Assembly: GCA_030077755.1 (NCBI GenBank)
Contig: JAQJZZ010000004.1
Location: 186,001 to 250,000 of the forward strand
Origin: Filosporella fistucella
Lineage: Eukaryota > Ascomycota > Leotiomycetes > Helotiales
Reading direction: 5' to 3'
Length of the DNA stretch: 64,000 nucleotides
Part shown: positions 45,200 through 55,629 of the stretch, piece by piece
Layout: the number at the start of each line of letters is the position of its first letter
How positions within the stretch are numbered: position 1 is the stretch's first letter
Made by a program: the position numbers and the translations under genes
Notes under the pieces: model-generated
The model's database searches: none
Told to the model about the DNA's origin: nothing
Seen by the model: the letters and a program-made list of their open reading frames with translations, nothing else

Positions 45200-46624
45200 T
45201 TTGCAAAGCGTATTGGCAGACTACAACGCGACCTCGCAGTTAAGAACGCGGACGATATTTAGAGACGGATGGAAGATCAACCGAAGAGCAAATGAGTGAC
45301 GCGGTTGTTGGAACCAAATGAACGTGGGAGAAGGTTGTAAGAAGAGAGCAGTTGTTGAGATGGAATTGAAAGTTTGTGGGAGAAAAATATCTCGGAGGAG
45401 GTTGAGAAAGTGGGCAAGGCTGAACTCGTTTGCAAGCGAGGTCAGTGGAAGTGAATAAAGCTAGCATTTCTTCCAATCTTGGAAGATATGCTTACCTATT
45501 TGGAACAGTACCTTTCTTTCTCACCACCCGGAGCTCTCTTTTTTGAAGAACCAAATACCGAAAACTCCTTCTGCAATTGTGAATACCGGCTGGGGAGTTC
45601 CCCCAGCGTTGATGTGTCCCATCTCTCAACCTTGGGGAAACCATGGGCCGTGAAAAGTATAGAGAGGTAGCAAGCTTTGACCACAGAAATCTACTCGAGT
45701 GTTCGAAGATGTTGATAATTACACTTCTCCCAATTCTATGCAGCCGAGACGACTTTGAAATAAGTACCTAAACATCCAGAACAGAGACGCAGCAGCTTCC
45801 CCCTTCAAATCTATTTGGAAGACAGTACTCTAAAGAGCCCCCGCTCTGCTTCTGCACTGTAACTTGTCGACGGAACTGTACAGCTGACACAAGGGCAGAT
45901 GCGTCTGCAACAGCTGTCCGTGGCACAAGAACTGCACGAGAACTGCACGCTGGAACAACTACATTGACCGCTACATTTCTCATCTAGCTGAAAGATCCAC
46001 TCTATTGGATATGCATCTGAGAAATCTTGCAGTCTTACTTCAAACCAGCAATCGGTTTATCATAAGCCTACTGCGGCTTCGCAAGAGACTCTCGTCCCGG
46101 GTAAGGTCCAGCTGGAACAGCGAGGCCATGCACTTGTTGCGAGAGGATTTGACAAACGCAATTCGTCCTCATGAACTCCAGCATGCCAACTACTTTATTT
46201 TCCGGTCTGGATTCGTTTGCAAACAGGATGAAAGGTAAGAAGCAGAATATGCCAAAATTATTACGTATGTAGCACCAGCTGCGTACTTCCGTCACCCTAG
46301 GCCATGATTGGCTGCCGAGTCACAGCTGGCATATAATGCCTTCAGACACGTAGGTTTTCGAACATGCCAAAAAGCACGGCGATCTGGGTTGAGATTGCAC
46401 AGGATTTAGCACAGAAAGATACTGTTAATGAAGCTGTGTGGGAGACTTGTAAGGGAATAATTCATTCGCTAACCTTTACTCTAGGACCCCAGATTTCCAA
46501 TCCTGTTGTTGGGGGTTTGAAAGGCTACAATCGTCTAAAGTATAGGTAGGGAGGATTGCAACAGTGAGAGCACCCGACTTGTGTTTGAAACATTATTTGA
46601 CAACTATGACGGCAAAGATACTAA
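45200..46624. other. Intergenic region, no supported gene
   Basis: 1.4 kb. A plus-strand frame at 46005-46238 ends near a GTAAGA donor but has no credible partner exons. Nothing else stands out. Confidence 0.45.
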
Positions 46625-47600
46625 CTATATTGGGTTATCGGTATAAGGTGGCGGTGAATCCTCATCTCTTGCTTCGGGGGCAGGTACAGGTTCCTCCTCC
46701 ATCAATCTCTTTTGCTCCTCGAGCTTCACCACCCAAAGAGCAGAGCCTGCTGCTGTCGTCAACAGGAAGAACATGGACAGTACAGGAATAAGCTGAAGCA
46801 ACAATGCCACTGTGCCAAACCTGCATATATTGGTCAATACAATCCTTCACTCAGGTGTGGACACATACCAAGTATACTTCCATTTTCGTTTCCTAATCTC
46901 ATTCTTCTTCTCCTTCCTACTCAACCCTCGCAGCTTGAAGTATCTGTAGTGGTGGAATGGTCCTGCCCTCGCTCCGGTCAAGACCAAAAAGAACGGTGTA
47001 CCAATCACAGGTATTAGATTGAGGGGAAGAAAGAGGACGAATTCAGCAATCTGTCGGAAAGAGAAAGGCGAGTATACGGCAGATTCGGTGGGCTTGCCAA
47101 GCATTTTCACTGAGTTTGGAGCATCGTGGAAGAGGATTCTGGATGGGGAGACCATGTCCGTGAGACCTTCACGGATGAGGGTTGCCTGTTGGGATATCAG
47201 AAGTGCACGGCATAGAGAGGGCAAGACATTGGAGAGGAGAGGAGACTGCACATACATCAAAGACGTTCACAAGTGTCTCATCTACTAGCAGCGCCTCAAA
47301 TAACAGCGCGATCACTACCTGGCCTTCACCCAGAACCAGGAAGACCGCGGATATCCATGCCGTCGGACCATGGAAGATCAGAAGGAAGGCGGCTTGCGGT
47401 AAATACGTGAAGGTGAACAAGAGGCCGAGAACGACGATGGATGTCACAATGAGGGGTATTAGACGTCGTCCGAACAGCGGCCAGAACTCGCGGTGGGCGC
47501 AAAAGTACCAGATACCTTTGAAAGGATATAAACAGGAAGCCGAGACGACATTGCGAATAGGCTGGAGGGCGGCGGCACCAGATGGCAGGCGGGCAGGCAT
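46625..47600 (-). CDS. LDS/RRT8-like membrane protein (outer spore wall family)
   Basis: Three exons (47600..47256, 47185..46869, 46820..46625; introns 70 and 48 nt) give 285 residues. The protein has about five hydrophobic segments: near LIPLIVTSIVVLGLLFTF, AAFLLIFHGPTAWISAVFLVL, FVLFLPLNLIPVIGTPFFLVL and a final one across the last intron (VALLLQLIPVLSMFFLL). The block NLIPVIGTPFFLVLTGARAG followed by YFKLRGLSRKEKK is typical of fungal EI24/LDS-like proteins. The yeast relatives Lds1, Lds2 and Rrt8 sit on lipid droplets and help form the outer spore wall. The tail ends in a Pro-rich, acidic segment with PPPYTDNP, a PPxY site for Nedd4-type ubiquitin ligases. The role here is inferred from the family. 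Confidence 0.8.
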
Positions 47601-48881
47601 TATGGACTCTGTCAGAACGATTCCTTGCTATATCGACGTCCCAGCTCGTTGGAAATGCTGTTCGCCGATAGCGAGGAGAGCAGTTCGGTCGATGTCTTGA
47701 TGGCTTTGGATGTCTCAAAAGCTCCCCTGCTGGATGACGCAGGGTCACGTGGAACACTTCTTGGCACCCCATTGAGTGTTTTCCATAGTTGTTTGCTTGG
47801 TGGACTCCATTTCATGTTGCGTTCGTTTGTCATCGTAGTGCAGTACGGACTCGCATTGCCCTTGAAGTCTTTGGGGCGTATAGTCGACAAGCTGGCGCCA
47901 TCTTCCCATCAGAGACGTTGATTGAGATGACAAGATTGCGGCGAGCGGGTCGGCGCGACACACCGTGACAACGCGTTGATGTGATGGCACGGAGTCCTTC
48001 ACCGCAGCCGGGCGTCAATTTCGCTGCCGCCCCTGGTCGCAGGATTCATGGTGGCACACATTTGGAAACTGATGTGGGAGTGTGTGGAGTCACAATATTG
48101 ATTGCTACCTTGTTATCTGCAAGATTTCTTCTCCCTCCCAATAGGAGGTCTCCCCTTCCATACCATGTTTTCATGGCGTTCAAGCAGCAGCGCCAGGCTC
48201 TTCTTGGAGGAAGTTTTTGAACTCATACTTCTGTAGTGAACTCTGCAACTCACGGAAATATCGGGTAGGCTTGTTTGTAGGCGGTGGATGCAACGGTTTG
48301 TCTCGATTGGCCGTTCTTGTCGTCAGACACAGAGCACTCGTTCGTATAATCCGTGTTCAAGCAGTTATTGAGGGCCCGAAGATTGTTTGGCATTTGGATC
48401 GATCAAGTCGATACAGCCATTTGAGAAATTGGGCTTGTCAATCATTCCCAATGCAGCTTATAAAAAGGGGAGTGTCCTTGTACGCTGGGTATCTCCTCAC
48501 CTGCGAATCAGAAGGACTGTCGGTCAGAGATATGATACTTGCTTGTCCCCAATAAGACTATTTATGCAGGAATCTTGAGATATGCATGCTCTGAGTCTGC
48601 CTTGTCAAGTACTCCCTGTCTTTGTCTGCCCCATGTGTTTGAACCCGCTGCAACGCTGTGCGTGGCCCGGTGCCCTCGCGAAGCGTTGTGTTGACCTAGA
48701 CTACGCTCTTGTTCTGTGTCTTGCGGAGTGCTCCCTTCTTCATCGCCAAAAGGCAAGCAGGCAAGGAAGCTTTCGTGTGTTTTCTCTCTGATTGCAATAA
48801 TAACCACCTGTGCCAAACACCGACTTGCCTCCAACCGACGCTATAAGAGCTATCAATCTGTCTCGAGAAGAATCAAGCAAC
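47601..48881. other. Intergenic region between divergent genes
   Basis: 1.28 kb between the LDS-like gene and the unknown gene at 48882. Frames on both strands here overlap and look like chance. Confidence 0.5.
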
Positions 48882-51225
48882 ATGACGACGGCCGCTCATG
48901 GCACGGTGCCAGTGTCACAGTCCAGAGAGGAGAGAGTGAATGCCTTCACCAACAAACTCCAGGAATTAATCGGTAAGATTCTATCTCAGTCCACTATCAC
49001 TGGGAACACTTCTTTACCCACTCATTTTTATTATCATTTCTCCAAACATTGCGCAAGTCCAAGCTAATAACTAATGACACTTTAGACAACGCCCGGGCAG
49101 AATGTGCTGATCGGTATCCCAAAATTCGACCCAGAGGTATTCGCGTCCGTTGGATCTTTAAGGACTTCCCAAAATTTCCAACTTCACAATACAACGGTGC
49201 CTCTCCTTTGCCAGATGACATCTCAGCTTGGCCGGATTGGTACATATCGAAGTGCTATCCCTTTCCGGATGGCAAAATAGAGGCAGAGGCTTTCATTATA
49301 CATGTCTCACGGCTAGGCGCAGCTATACCACACAGATATGACAGTGATCAACCCACAAAGTCTAGCCTCTATACGTATGTTAGAGGGAGGTTAAGGCGTG
49401 CCATTGGTATTTACAACTAGCATTTGAAGCTATCCAGAACATTTTTCACTAACACTTCACAGAAACTACCATCGGTCGAGAAATTTACCAAAGATCCACA
49501 AATCCTACAAACTTTTGTGTATCTGACCTCAAGCCTCCAAACCTATACCGCTGGGTCTTTAGCACAGAATACCCAGTATTCCCAGCTGCTTTGTCAAATA
49601 TGGATCGAGACCAATTGTACGACTGTATAGAGGCTCTCGAGATGGGGCACATCCGGGTAGAATGTGTAGAATCGAAACCCCTTGATGCTCGTGCTATTGC
49701 GAGCCTTCAAAAAGTCGACAATATTGCGAAGCGCGGCCAAAAGGAGCTTTGGATTGCCACGCAGGACTCTCTTCTAAAACACATAGGTAAGTGAGAGCTT
49801 TGATGACCTTCACTCGCTGTTTCTTCTTGTTTGGAGGATCTTCCGGGCCTTCCGTTCTCGCTGCTAGTATACAATTTTGACTGATATTTCCTAGAGGAAA
49901 TCACAGGCAAACGAGAAGACGCCGATGACCTTCCTGAAGTCATCAAAGGTTGCTCGCAGATCTTGGACAAGTGGCAATGGCAATTTTCTAGAGAATACTC
50001 AATGTTCCATATCAGCGATAAGCGCCCACAGAAGAGGGACTACTTGAGTAAGTGGGCGGTGCAGAACTTGAAGGATTTGCTATATGCCTTGGATTTGGGA
50101 CACGTAAAATTAGTACCTCGTCCTCAGGACCAAATGTCGGCAGACGAGACGGTTGATCTCAAGCCCAGGAGATCGGATTTGGTTCGAGTGTCGAGGACGA
50201 ATGTCATCAAGCTTGACTCCGATAATTCGGAATCGGAATCATGTATCGACGAGACCCAAGACTCTCGATCCGTCCACGAAAGCAGCTCAGACTCTGAAGA
50301 GTACAGCAATTCAATCACTGTGCAAGCGGACCCTTCAGCACGGCCAAACGGCAATAAGGGGACCTGCAATTCTCGAGACATGAAGCGAAGCCCAGGCTCT
50401 CGTGGTCCTCGCATAAAGAGAAATGACTCGGATCTGAAAACCACCTTTCTGCGAGCCGCCGAGTCGGCTGTAGACGACATCCTACATCACGCCAACGATC
50501 GACTCCATGATTTAGAGATCATCAGCAACGCCCAATCCTCTCAGCTCTCCAAGCTTGGCAAATATGCACAAATGACGGAGGACGAAATCGAAGACTTGGT
50601 TGCCCATGCACAAAAGCAGCCAAACCTGCAGGCAATGATCGAGTCGCTAGAGTATGAGAATGCCGCTTTGCAGAGAGATAATGAGTCTTTGCGGAAAGAC
50701 AACGACCGCAACTCAGTTCTCATCGACACGTTGATAGCAAGGCAACGAGAACTGGAGACGGAGAAACAGAAGCCGAGGGAGACAAAGTCGACGGGTGCCC
50801 AATCTTACGGTCGTCGTACTCAATCAACCGACTATTCAGTCCCGGACGATCCTCCACCCGCAGAAAAGAAAGTCGACGAGGCCGCGGCAAAACAGCAGCA
50901 GCTCACAGAAAGTCAGGAATCATATCAAGACTCCCTCTATGAAGACTCTTCCACCGTCTCAACGATCCATGATCATCCTCGGCCACCTCGATTCTTCGAT
51001 ACAAGTAGATCCAACAACCCGCCTCGAGACAATCCGCCACGGGAAGCATCTGCTGCTCGTACAAATTCAATGGACAGGCCGGCAATCACCAGCAATAACT
51101 CGAGTGGCAGAAGGTCGCCGACTTTGACCGTTATTCAAACATTGAACGATCAACAACCAAGGAAGCGTAACTTCTACGAATTTGGAGAACCGGCAGGAGC
51201 AGAGAAGCGGTGTAGAATGGGCTGA
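48882..51225 (+). CDS. Unknown protein with C-terminal coiled coil (A)
   Basis: Four exons (48882..48972, 49086..49406, 49463..49786, 49895..51225; introns 113, 56, 108 nt), all with good GT-AG signals, give 688 residues. I do not recognise the N-terminal 350 residues, which contain ordered-looking segments (IRVRWIFKDFPKFP, AWPDWYISKCYPF, LYRWVFSTEYPVFP, DKWQWQFSREYSMFH) rich in Trp, Tyr and Phe. The middle is acidic and Ser-rich. A coiled coil follows near LAHAQKQ-LESLEYENAALQR-type heptads (about 530-600). The C-terminus is polar and ends PAGAEKRCRMG with basic residues. It looks nuclear or cytoplasmic, with no signal or membrane segment. The next gene downstream is probably a shortened paralogue. 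Confidence 0.75.
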
Positions 51226-51452
51226 CGATCGAGAAGATATATAGATGGGCATGGATCACAATTCTTGTGTGTTATTAGCACGGTGTTAAATGGTTGCGTT
51301 GATCATACACTTGTCGAGTTCGTCACCTATGTGGACCACAAATATACCCACACACAGAAAGGAATCCAGATTTCTGACATACTGGCATCAGTAATGAAAT
51401 TGTACTATGAATCAAAAGCAGGCACGGATAGCCCAAATTGAAGCATTTGAAG

Positions 51453-51711
51453 TCTAGGAACTCAAAAACCGAAAACAGACAATTAATACTTGGATTTGAA
51501 GCTGCAATCCTAAAATGTCCAAAATTAATGCAGCGTATGTCTAGAAGCTCGAAAACGAGATCAATCACTGGATAAGTAATTTGAAGCTCTGATCCTGTAA
51601 ATATCCAGAAACTATGCACCGTAAATCTAGATACTGAAGCCTCGAAACGATCACTTTGCACTTTGATTTTGAAATTCAAACCCTAAGTCCTAACCCTAAT
51701 CCTAATCCTAA
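51453..51711. repeat. Degenerate 86-87 bp tandem repeat ending in CCTAA units
   Basis: Three copies begin with TCTAG at 51453, 51540 and 51626. Shared landmarks in order are TCTAG, GAAAAC or GAAAC, a TTTGAAG or TTTGAAA block and ATCCT. A weaker fourth copy may lie upstream. The third copy runs into CCCTAAGTCCTAACCCTAAT and more CCTAAT units, which look like degenerate telomere-type repeats. Confidence 0.65.
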
Positions 51712-51997
51712 AGTTCAGCGTAACCCCAACCACATAGAAGCACATGTTTCATGAGTTTGTGACAAAAACTGTGTCACGGACTTTAGTGAAGTTATAGGAG
51801 CATCGATCATATAGGCAGGCTTCAACACAACTTTGCTCTGTCACTTGTTCTTGGGCTATGACGATTAATTCCCAGACGCTGCTCGAGTCCTCAACATTGA
51901 CACTTCGAATTAGAAAAACACGCGCTTCGACAGACTCGAGCTTGTATTCATTTGTCTCCATATTCATCGCTGCAGCCTCTCAGGTGCCCATGGCTTG

Positions 51998-52015
51998 CCC
52001 CTGATTTGTCAGGGG
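51998..52015. promoter_or_regulatory. Hairpin of CCCCTGA/TCAGGGG
   Basis: A perfect 7-bp stem with loop TTTG, about 180 bp before the ATG at 52197. Each arm contains CCCCT or AGGGG, the yeast stress-response element core. Function is inferred. Confidence 0.45.
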
Positions 52016-52196
52016 GGTTTGTTCTATCCCAATTTTCCAAACACATCTCATCTCCAACCATCAACAATCGAAGCAATCCATCTACACTGCCACCACCACC
52101 ACACCATCGCTCTATCGCTCTATACCTCGTCAAGTTCCATTAATTTAACATCTCTACATATCTATCTGCAACCTTATCTCTCCCATAGCTATCGAT

Positions 52197-53349
52197 ATGA
52201 CGTGCCACCGCCTCGAGGGCGAAGCCTCTCCTGCTTTTCGCAGAGCCGTAACCGAGTCGATCAGAACTCAATTTACAAAGACAATTGGTATGTAGTAGAC
52301 AATTGCAAATTGCCGCTATCACTAATATCTATACAGAGGATACTAGAACTGATTTCATTAATGTCCATCCCCAATACACGAACGGACTTCAAGATACCCG
52401 CCTCCAATCGTCCCCCATCAACGATCTCCCCCCTTTTCCATTGCAACATTATGGTGTGGATCCAATTCCACGAGATATTGCTTCGTGCAAGCCGGGATAC
52501 ATGCATCAAACCCATCCCGGTTTTCCACAGAATCAGATTCATACACAGGCGAATATTGCTCCCAGGAAAGAAACGAACATGAGAGAGGAGCATGAATTAC
52601 AAAGTTCACGCGATTCAGAAGTTACCCAGCCTTCAGATATCGAGGCAGCTATTCTTATCAAGAAGGGAATGCAATTGATTGAAAAGGCCAAAGATAGTCT
52701 TAGAAGTCGATACGATTTGCAGAGTCTTCTTGCTTATCTAGATAAAGCTGAGAAATGCTTTGCCAGAGGGTTTCGGATTCAGAGGATTCGCGACGAAAAG
52801 GTCGAAGACACTTGTCTGAGCCTAACCCATAGTCTCCATGGGCTTGGAAAATATGCTGCATGGTCAGAGTTCCATATCGATAGCGAGTTCAAAGCTTTGC
52901 AAATAAAGATAAACCACTTAGAAGCCGAAAATCACATTCAAAAAGATACTATTGAGGGACTTCGAGAAGAAGTCACTCGCCTCTTGGATGATGATCGAGT
53001 CAAGAGCCAACGTATCCACGAGTTGGAGGTATCCTTGCTTGATAGATCTAAAATCAGACCATGGGATACGACAACGGTTTTTATCCCACCGACTAGCGTC
53101 AGGGGTACCGAGAACGATCAAGATCGCGTTCAACGACCGAAGCGGCGTTACATGACAGAAGAAGAAGCAGCTGCGAGGTCTGTCCAGCAGACGAACGAGA
53201 GAAGTCGGGAACTTGTGAGCCTACTCACAATGAGGGACGGGGGCATACCTCCCTCAACAAATACATCTGAAGATTCGTATATGATCAACTCTCGGAGAAA
53301 ACAGCATCGAGAAGTGGATGAGCCAACTAAGAAACGGAGGAAAGACTGA
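52197..53349 (+). CDS. Unknown coiled-coil protein (B), likely paralogue of A
   Basis: Exons 52197..52287 and 52337..53349 (49-nt intron) give 367 residues starting MTCHRLEGEASPAFRRAVTE. The first exon is 91 nt and ends in phase 1, exactly like exon 1 of the gene at 48882. The body holds a stretch with KKGMQLIEKAKDSL and a region with SLTHSLHGLGKYAAWSEFHID, matched by the LSKLGKYAQMTEDEIED segment of the upstream gene. A coiled coil follows (LQIKINHLEAENHIQKDTI). The C-terminus is basic (DEPTKKRRKD), a probable nuclear signal, and resembles the EPAGAEKRCR tail of A. No known domain. Confidence 0.72.
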
Positions 53350-54281
53350 CTGACTGGAAGGGTGTGCTTTGGATTGTTTATTGCTCTAGTATTACATATA
53401 TTATACATTGTCACATGTCTTTCTCGTACCTGATGTTTTAACCCAGAGCTCCTTGTCATCCACGACGATTCTTCTTCCATATTTCTCAGATGATGAAGAT
53501 GTCCTCAACTTTTATGACTGTCACTGGACCTCTTTCACTGACTATATACATATTCCTCTCATTTTCAAGCCATCTTTTGCTACTGCCAAAACTTGTCGAA
53601 GTCGTTTGTTCCACCCCCTTCCTACGCCCAACATTATATATCTGCGGCAGCTCTTGGCTTCCTAAGTTAGTCACTGGATCAGTCAAGTTCCTTTCCCGTA
53701 TAAGTTCTTGATGGTGGTCCTATGCTTCCCGAGTACTGGTCCTCCGCGCCACGAAGAGGCGTCTGCCATGTCGAAGGAAGGTTTTTTTTTTTTTTTTGTC
53801 GAGACTCTCCATGATCTCTCCGTCCCCGAGACCACTCAGTGACGTTCCTGGAAGAAGCGTTTGACATTGCGTGCCATGGCTGCATTGTTTTAATGCGAAA
53901 AGGTTGAAGGAATTCCATCTCAAAGTCAGCAACAAGATCACCACCATAGTCCCTCTCAAGCCCCAAGGTTGTGTCCGCGTCTGCTTCGCGCAGAACAGAT
54001 CTCGTTGCGAGAGTACACATCCGGCCCAGCTCTTTGATATTTTGTCCGCCATGCCCTCCGGGGCGATGGTTAACAAATGTAACAAAGTGCTGAGACATCA
54101 GTGATGCATCGAAACAATAGACCTGTCTGGGAATGCAGCCTCTGTTCTCATCCAAGGACCTATCAAGTAACTTCTGGTAATACAAGCTGGCAACGTCGGA
54201 ATGTAATTCGTTATGAGTATTGACCCTCCCGTGCATCCAATGGCGTCGCCTCGCCGAAGCCCAATATATTCGTATCTTCAA
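53350..54281. other. Intergenic region; long ATG-less frame on the minus strand
   Basis: About 930 bp. A 16-base T run lies at 53782-53797. A 200-codon minus-strand frame (54281-53679) directly follows the stop of the zinc-finger gene but has no ATG near its start; it may be 3' UTR or a lost extension of that gene. Confidence 0.4.
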
Positions 54282-54943
54282 TCAATATGATGTTGTGTTT
54301 TCTGTTTCTCCAATCCGTTGAGTACATGTTGCCATATGCCGCTTCCAGTGGTCTCGGCGTACAAACCCATCTGCAGATCCGTTGCGACTGAATTGGCAAG
54401 TGTCGCTATCGCAGTAATGGTGCGGTTCGTTTCCTTCTCCATGAACAGAATTCTTGTGACGCACCAGATCTTTTGACAATGAGAAGGCTTGGAAGCAGTT
54501 TGGGTGAGAGCAATGGAATGGCTTGATGTGGTACCTCTCATGTCTCCTTGCTTCGTGTTAGTGAACGGCGAATAATTCAATCAAATGTTCACGATTGACC
54601 TGAGCGCGCTTGGTGTAGTGAAGGACTTGCCGCAATGATGGCATTGCAATTGGTCGTCTGGAAGCGGTGGTAAATCGAAGATGCTCGCCGTGAGGCCGCC
54701 AGAACTCTGGAGGAATTCATTGAAGTCTGACTTCCAGGGAACATCTTGAGAGGGGAATTGAGAACAAGAGGTATTGGGTTTTCTAATAAGAGAGCGGGTT
54801 GGGTAGGTTGATTGGTCCCAAGGTACGGGGAAATCATATTGATTGAGGGGTTCAGCGAATATGTATGGGGGCGAGTTGTCAAAGCTGCCGCAGGGTTCTC
54901 GATCACTGTAACATTGCGATTCTATGAACCTTGCGGGGACGTC
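54282..54943 (-). CDS. C2H2 zinc-finger protein, 5' end unresolved
   Basis: Exons about 54943..54600 and 54546..54282 with a 53-nt intron (CTAAC branch point). Splicing completes finger one: C-x2-C in CHHCGKSF, then H-x3-H in RRHERYH. Finger two is C-x4-C with H-x4-H (CSHPNC ... RHKNSVH). A third finger-like unit is YCDSDTC ... HWKRHMATC. N-terminal to the fingers is a Pro-, Asp- and Phe-rich stretch (EFLQSSGGL, IFDLPPLPDDQ) as in many fungal C2H2 regulators. No ATG lies in the open frame between the stop near 54944 and the fingers; an acceptor-like CATAG at about 54925 suggests a further upstream exon I could not place. Likely a DNA-binding regulator. Confidence 0.65.
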
Positions 54944-55629
54944 CTACTGTCCCCAAATCAGGGTTCTCGGGGGGTGTCAGCAGAGGTAACTTTTACTCAT
55001 GCTAGGGGTTTGAAACTGACCAAAGTCGTGATTTTTTTTTTCTGGGTTTTGAGGTTTTTGGAACACTGCGGATCGGAAAGACAATGGGTTTGGGGTAGCC
55101 TCTCTTATCTTCGCCAAAAGAGGGGTTCAGACAAAATCAGATGACAAGACTGTGAAGGAGGCCTCCTGCGTTACACAAGGGTCAAAAGTTGAGGCGGGCC
55201 CTGTTGCTCAGCTTGCTTACCCTGCGAGCATCGACAACCACTCACACCAAGCCACATAAATTTTGAATTTTGGCTTGGCCGTGTGAACCACTAGCAGCGA
55301 GTGTGCGGCCCCAATTATCAAGGATTGCAGCACTGCCTGCTCGAAACCCGCCCCACTATTTCGAATGCCCTTTTTGATATCGAACAGGTCGTTCGGTGTG
55401 GCTACTATGTAGCTGCGATCAATTCATTGGGTTAGTACGAATCTTTTCCCGTCCTTTCCTCAGCATGATTATATCATTCGAAATAAATCGGTTTTCGATT
55501 TAGATGCACACTGCTCCGTTTTCACATCTCAGACTACACGGACAAGGTTCTATCAAAGTCAGTAATAATTGCAAGAGAGTTGCAGCAGATTTTTGCCCTC
55601 TCACCCTTTGAATGTTACATCATCTTGCG
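54944..55629. other. Intergenic region between zinc-finger and unknown gene
   Basis: About 690 bp. It includes a long inverted repeat (55242-55286). A missing first exon of the zinc-finger gene may also lie here. Confidence 0.5.
55242..55286. repeat. Inverted repeat with AT-rich centre
   Basis: Left arm TCACACCAAGCCA (55242-55254), right arm TGGCTTGGCCGTGTGA (55271-55286). Thirteen positions pair, with a 3-base bulge in the right arm. The 16-base centre is AT-rich. It may be a cruciform or hairpin, a dyad binding site, or the remains of a small element. Confidence 0.7.

Larger units (their letters stand above)
51226..52196. other. Intergenic region with a minisatellite
   Basis: 970 bp between the two related unknown genes. 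It contains the 86-87 bp tandem repeat described separately and a perfect 7-bp hairpin (51998-52015) just before the second gene. Confidence 0.55.

Noticed and set aside
47182..47700. 172-codon plus-strand frame
   Set aside because: Antisense to exon 1 of the LDS-like membrane protein.
53679..54281. 200-codon minus-strand frame following the zinc-finger stop
   Set aside because: No ATG near the start and no recognisable domain; noted as possible 3' UTR or lost extension, not called as a gene.
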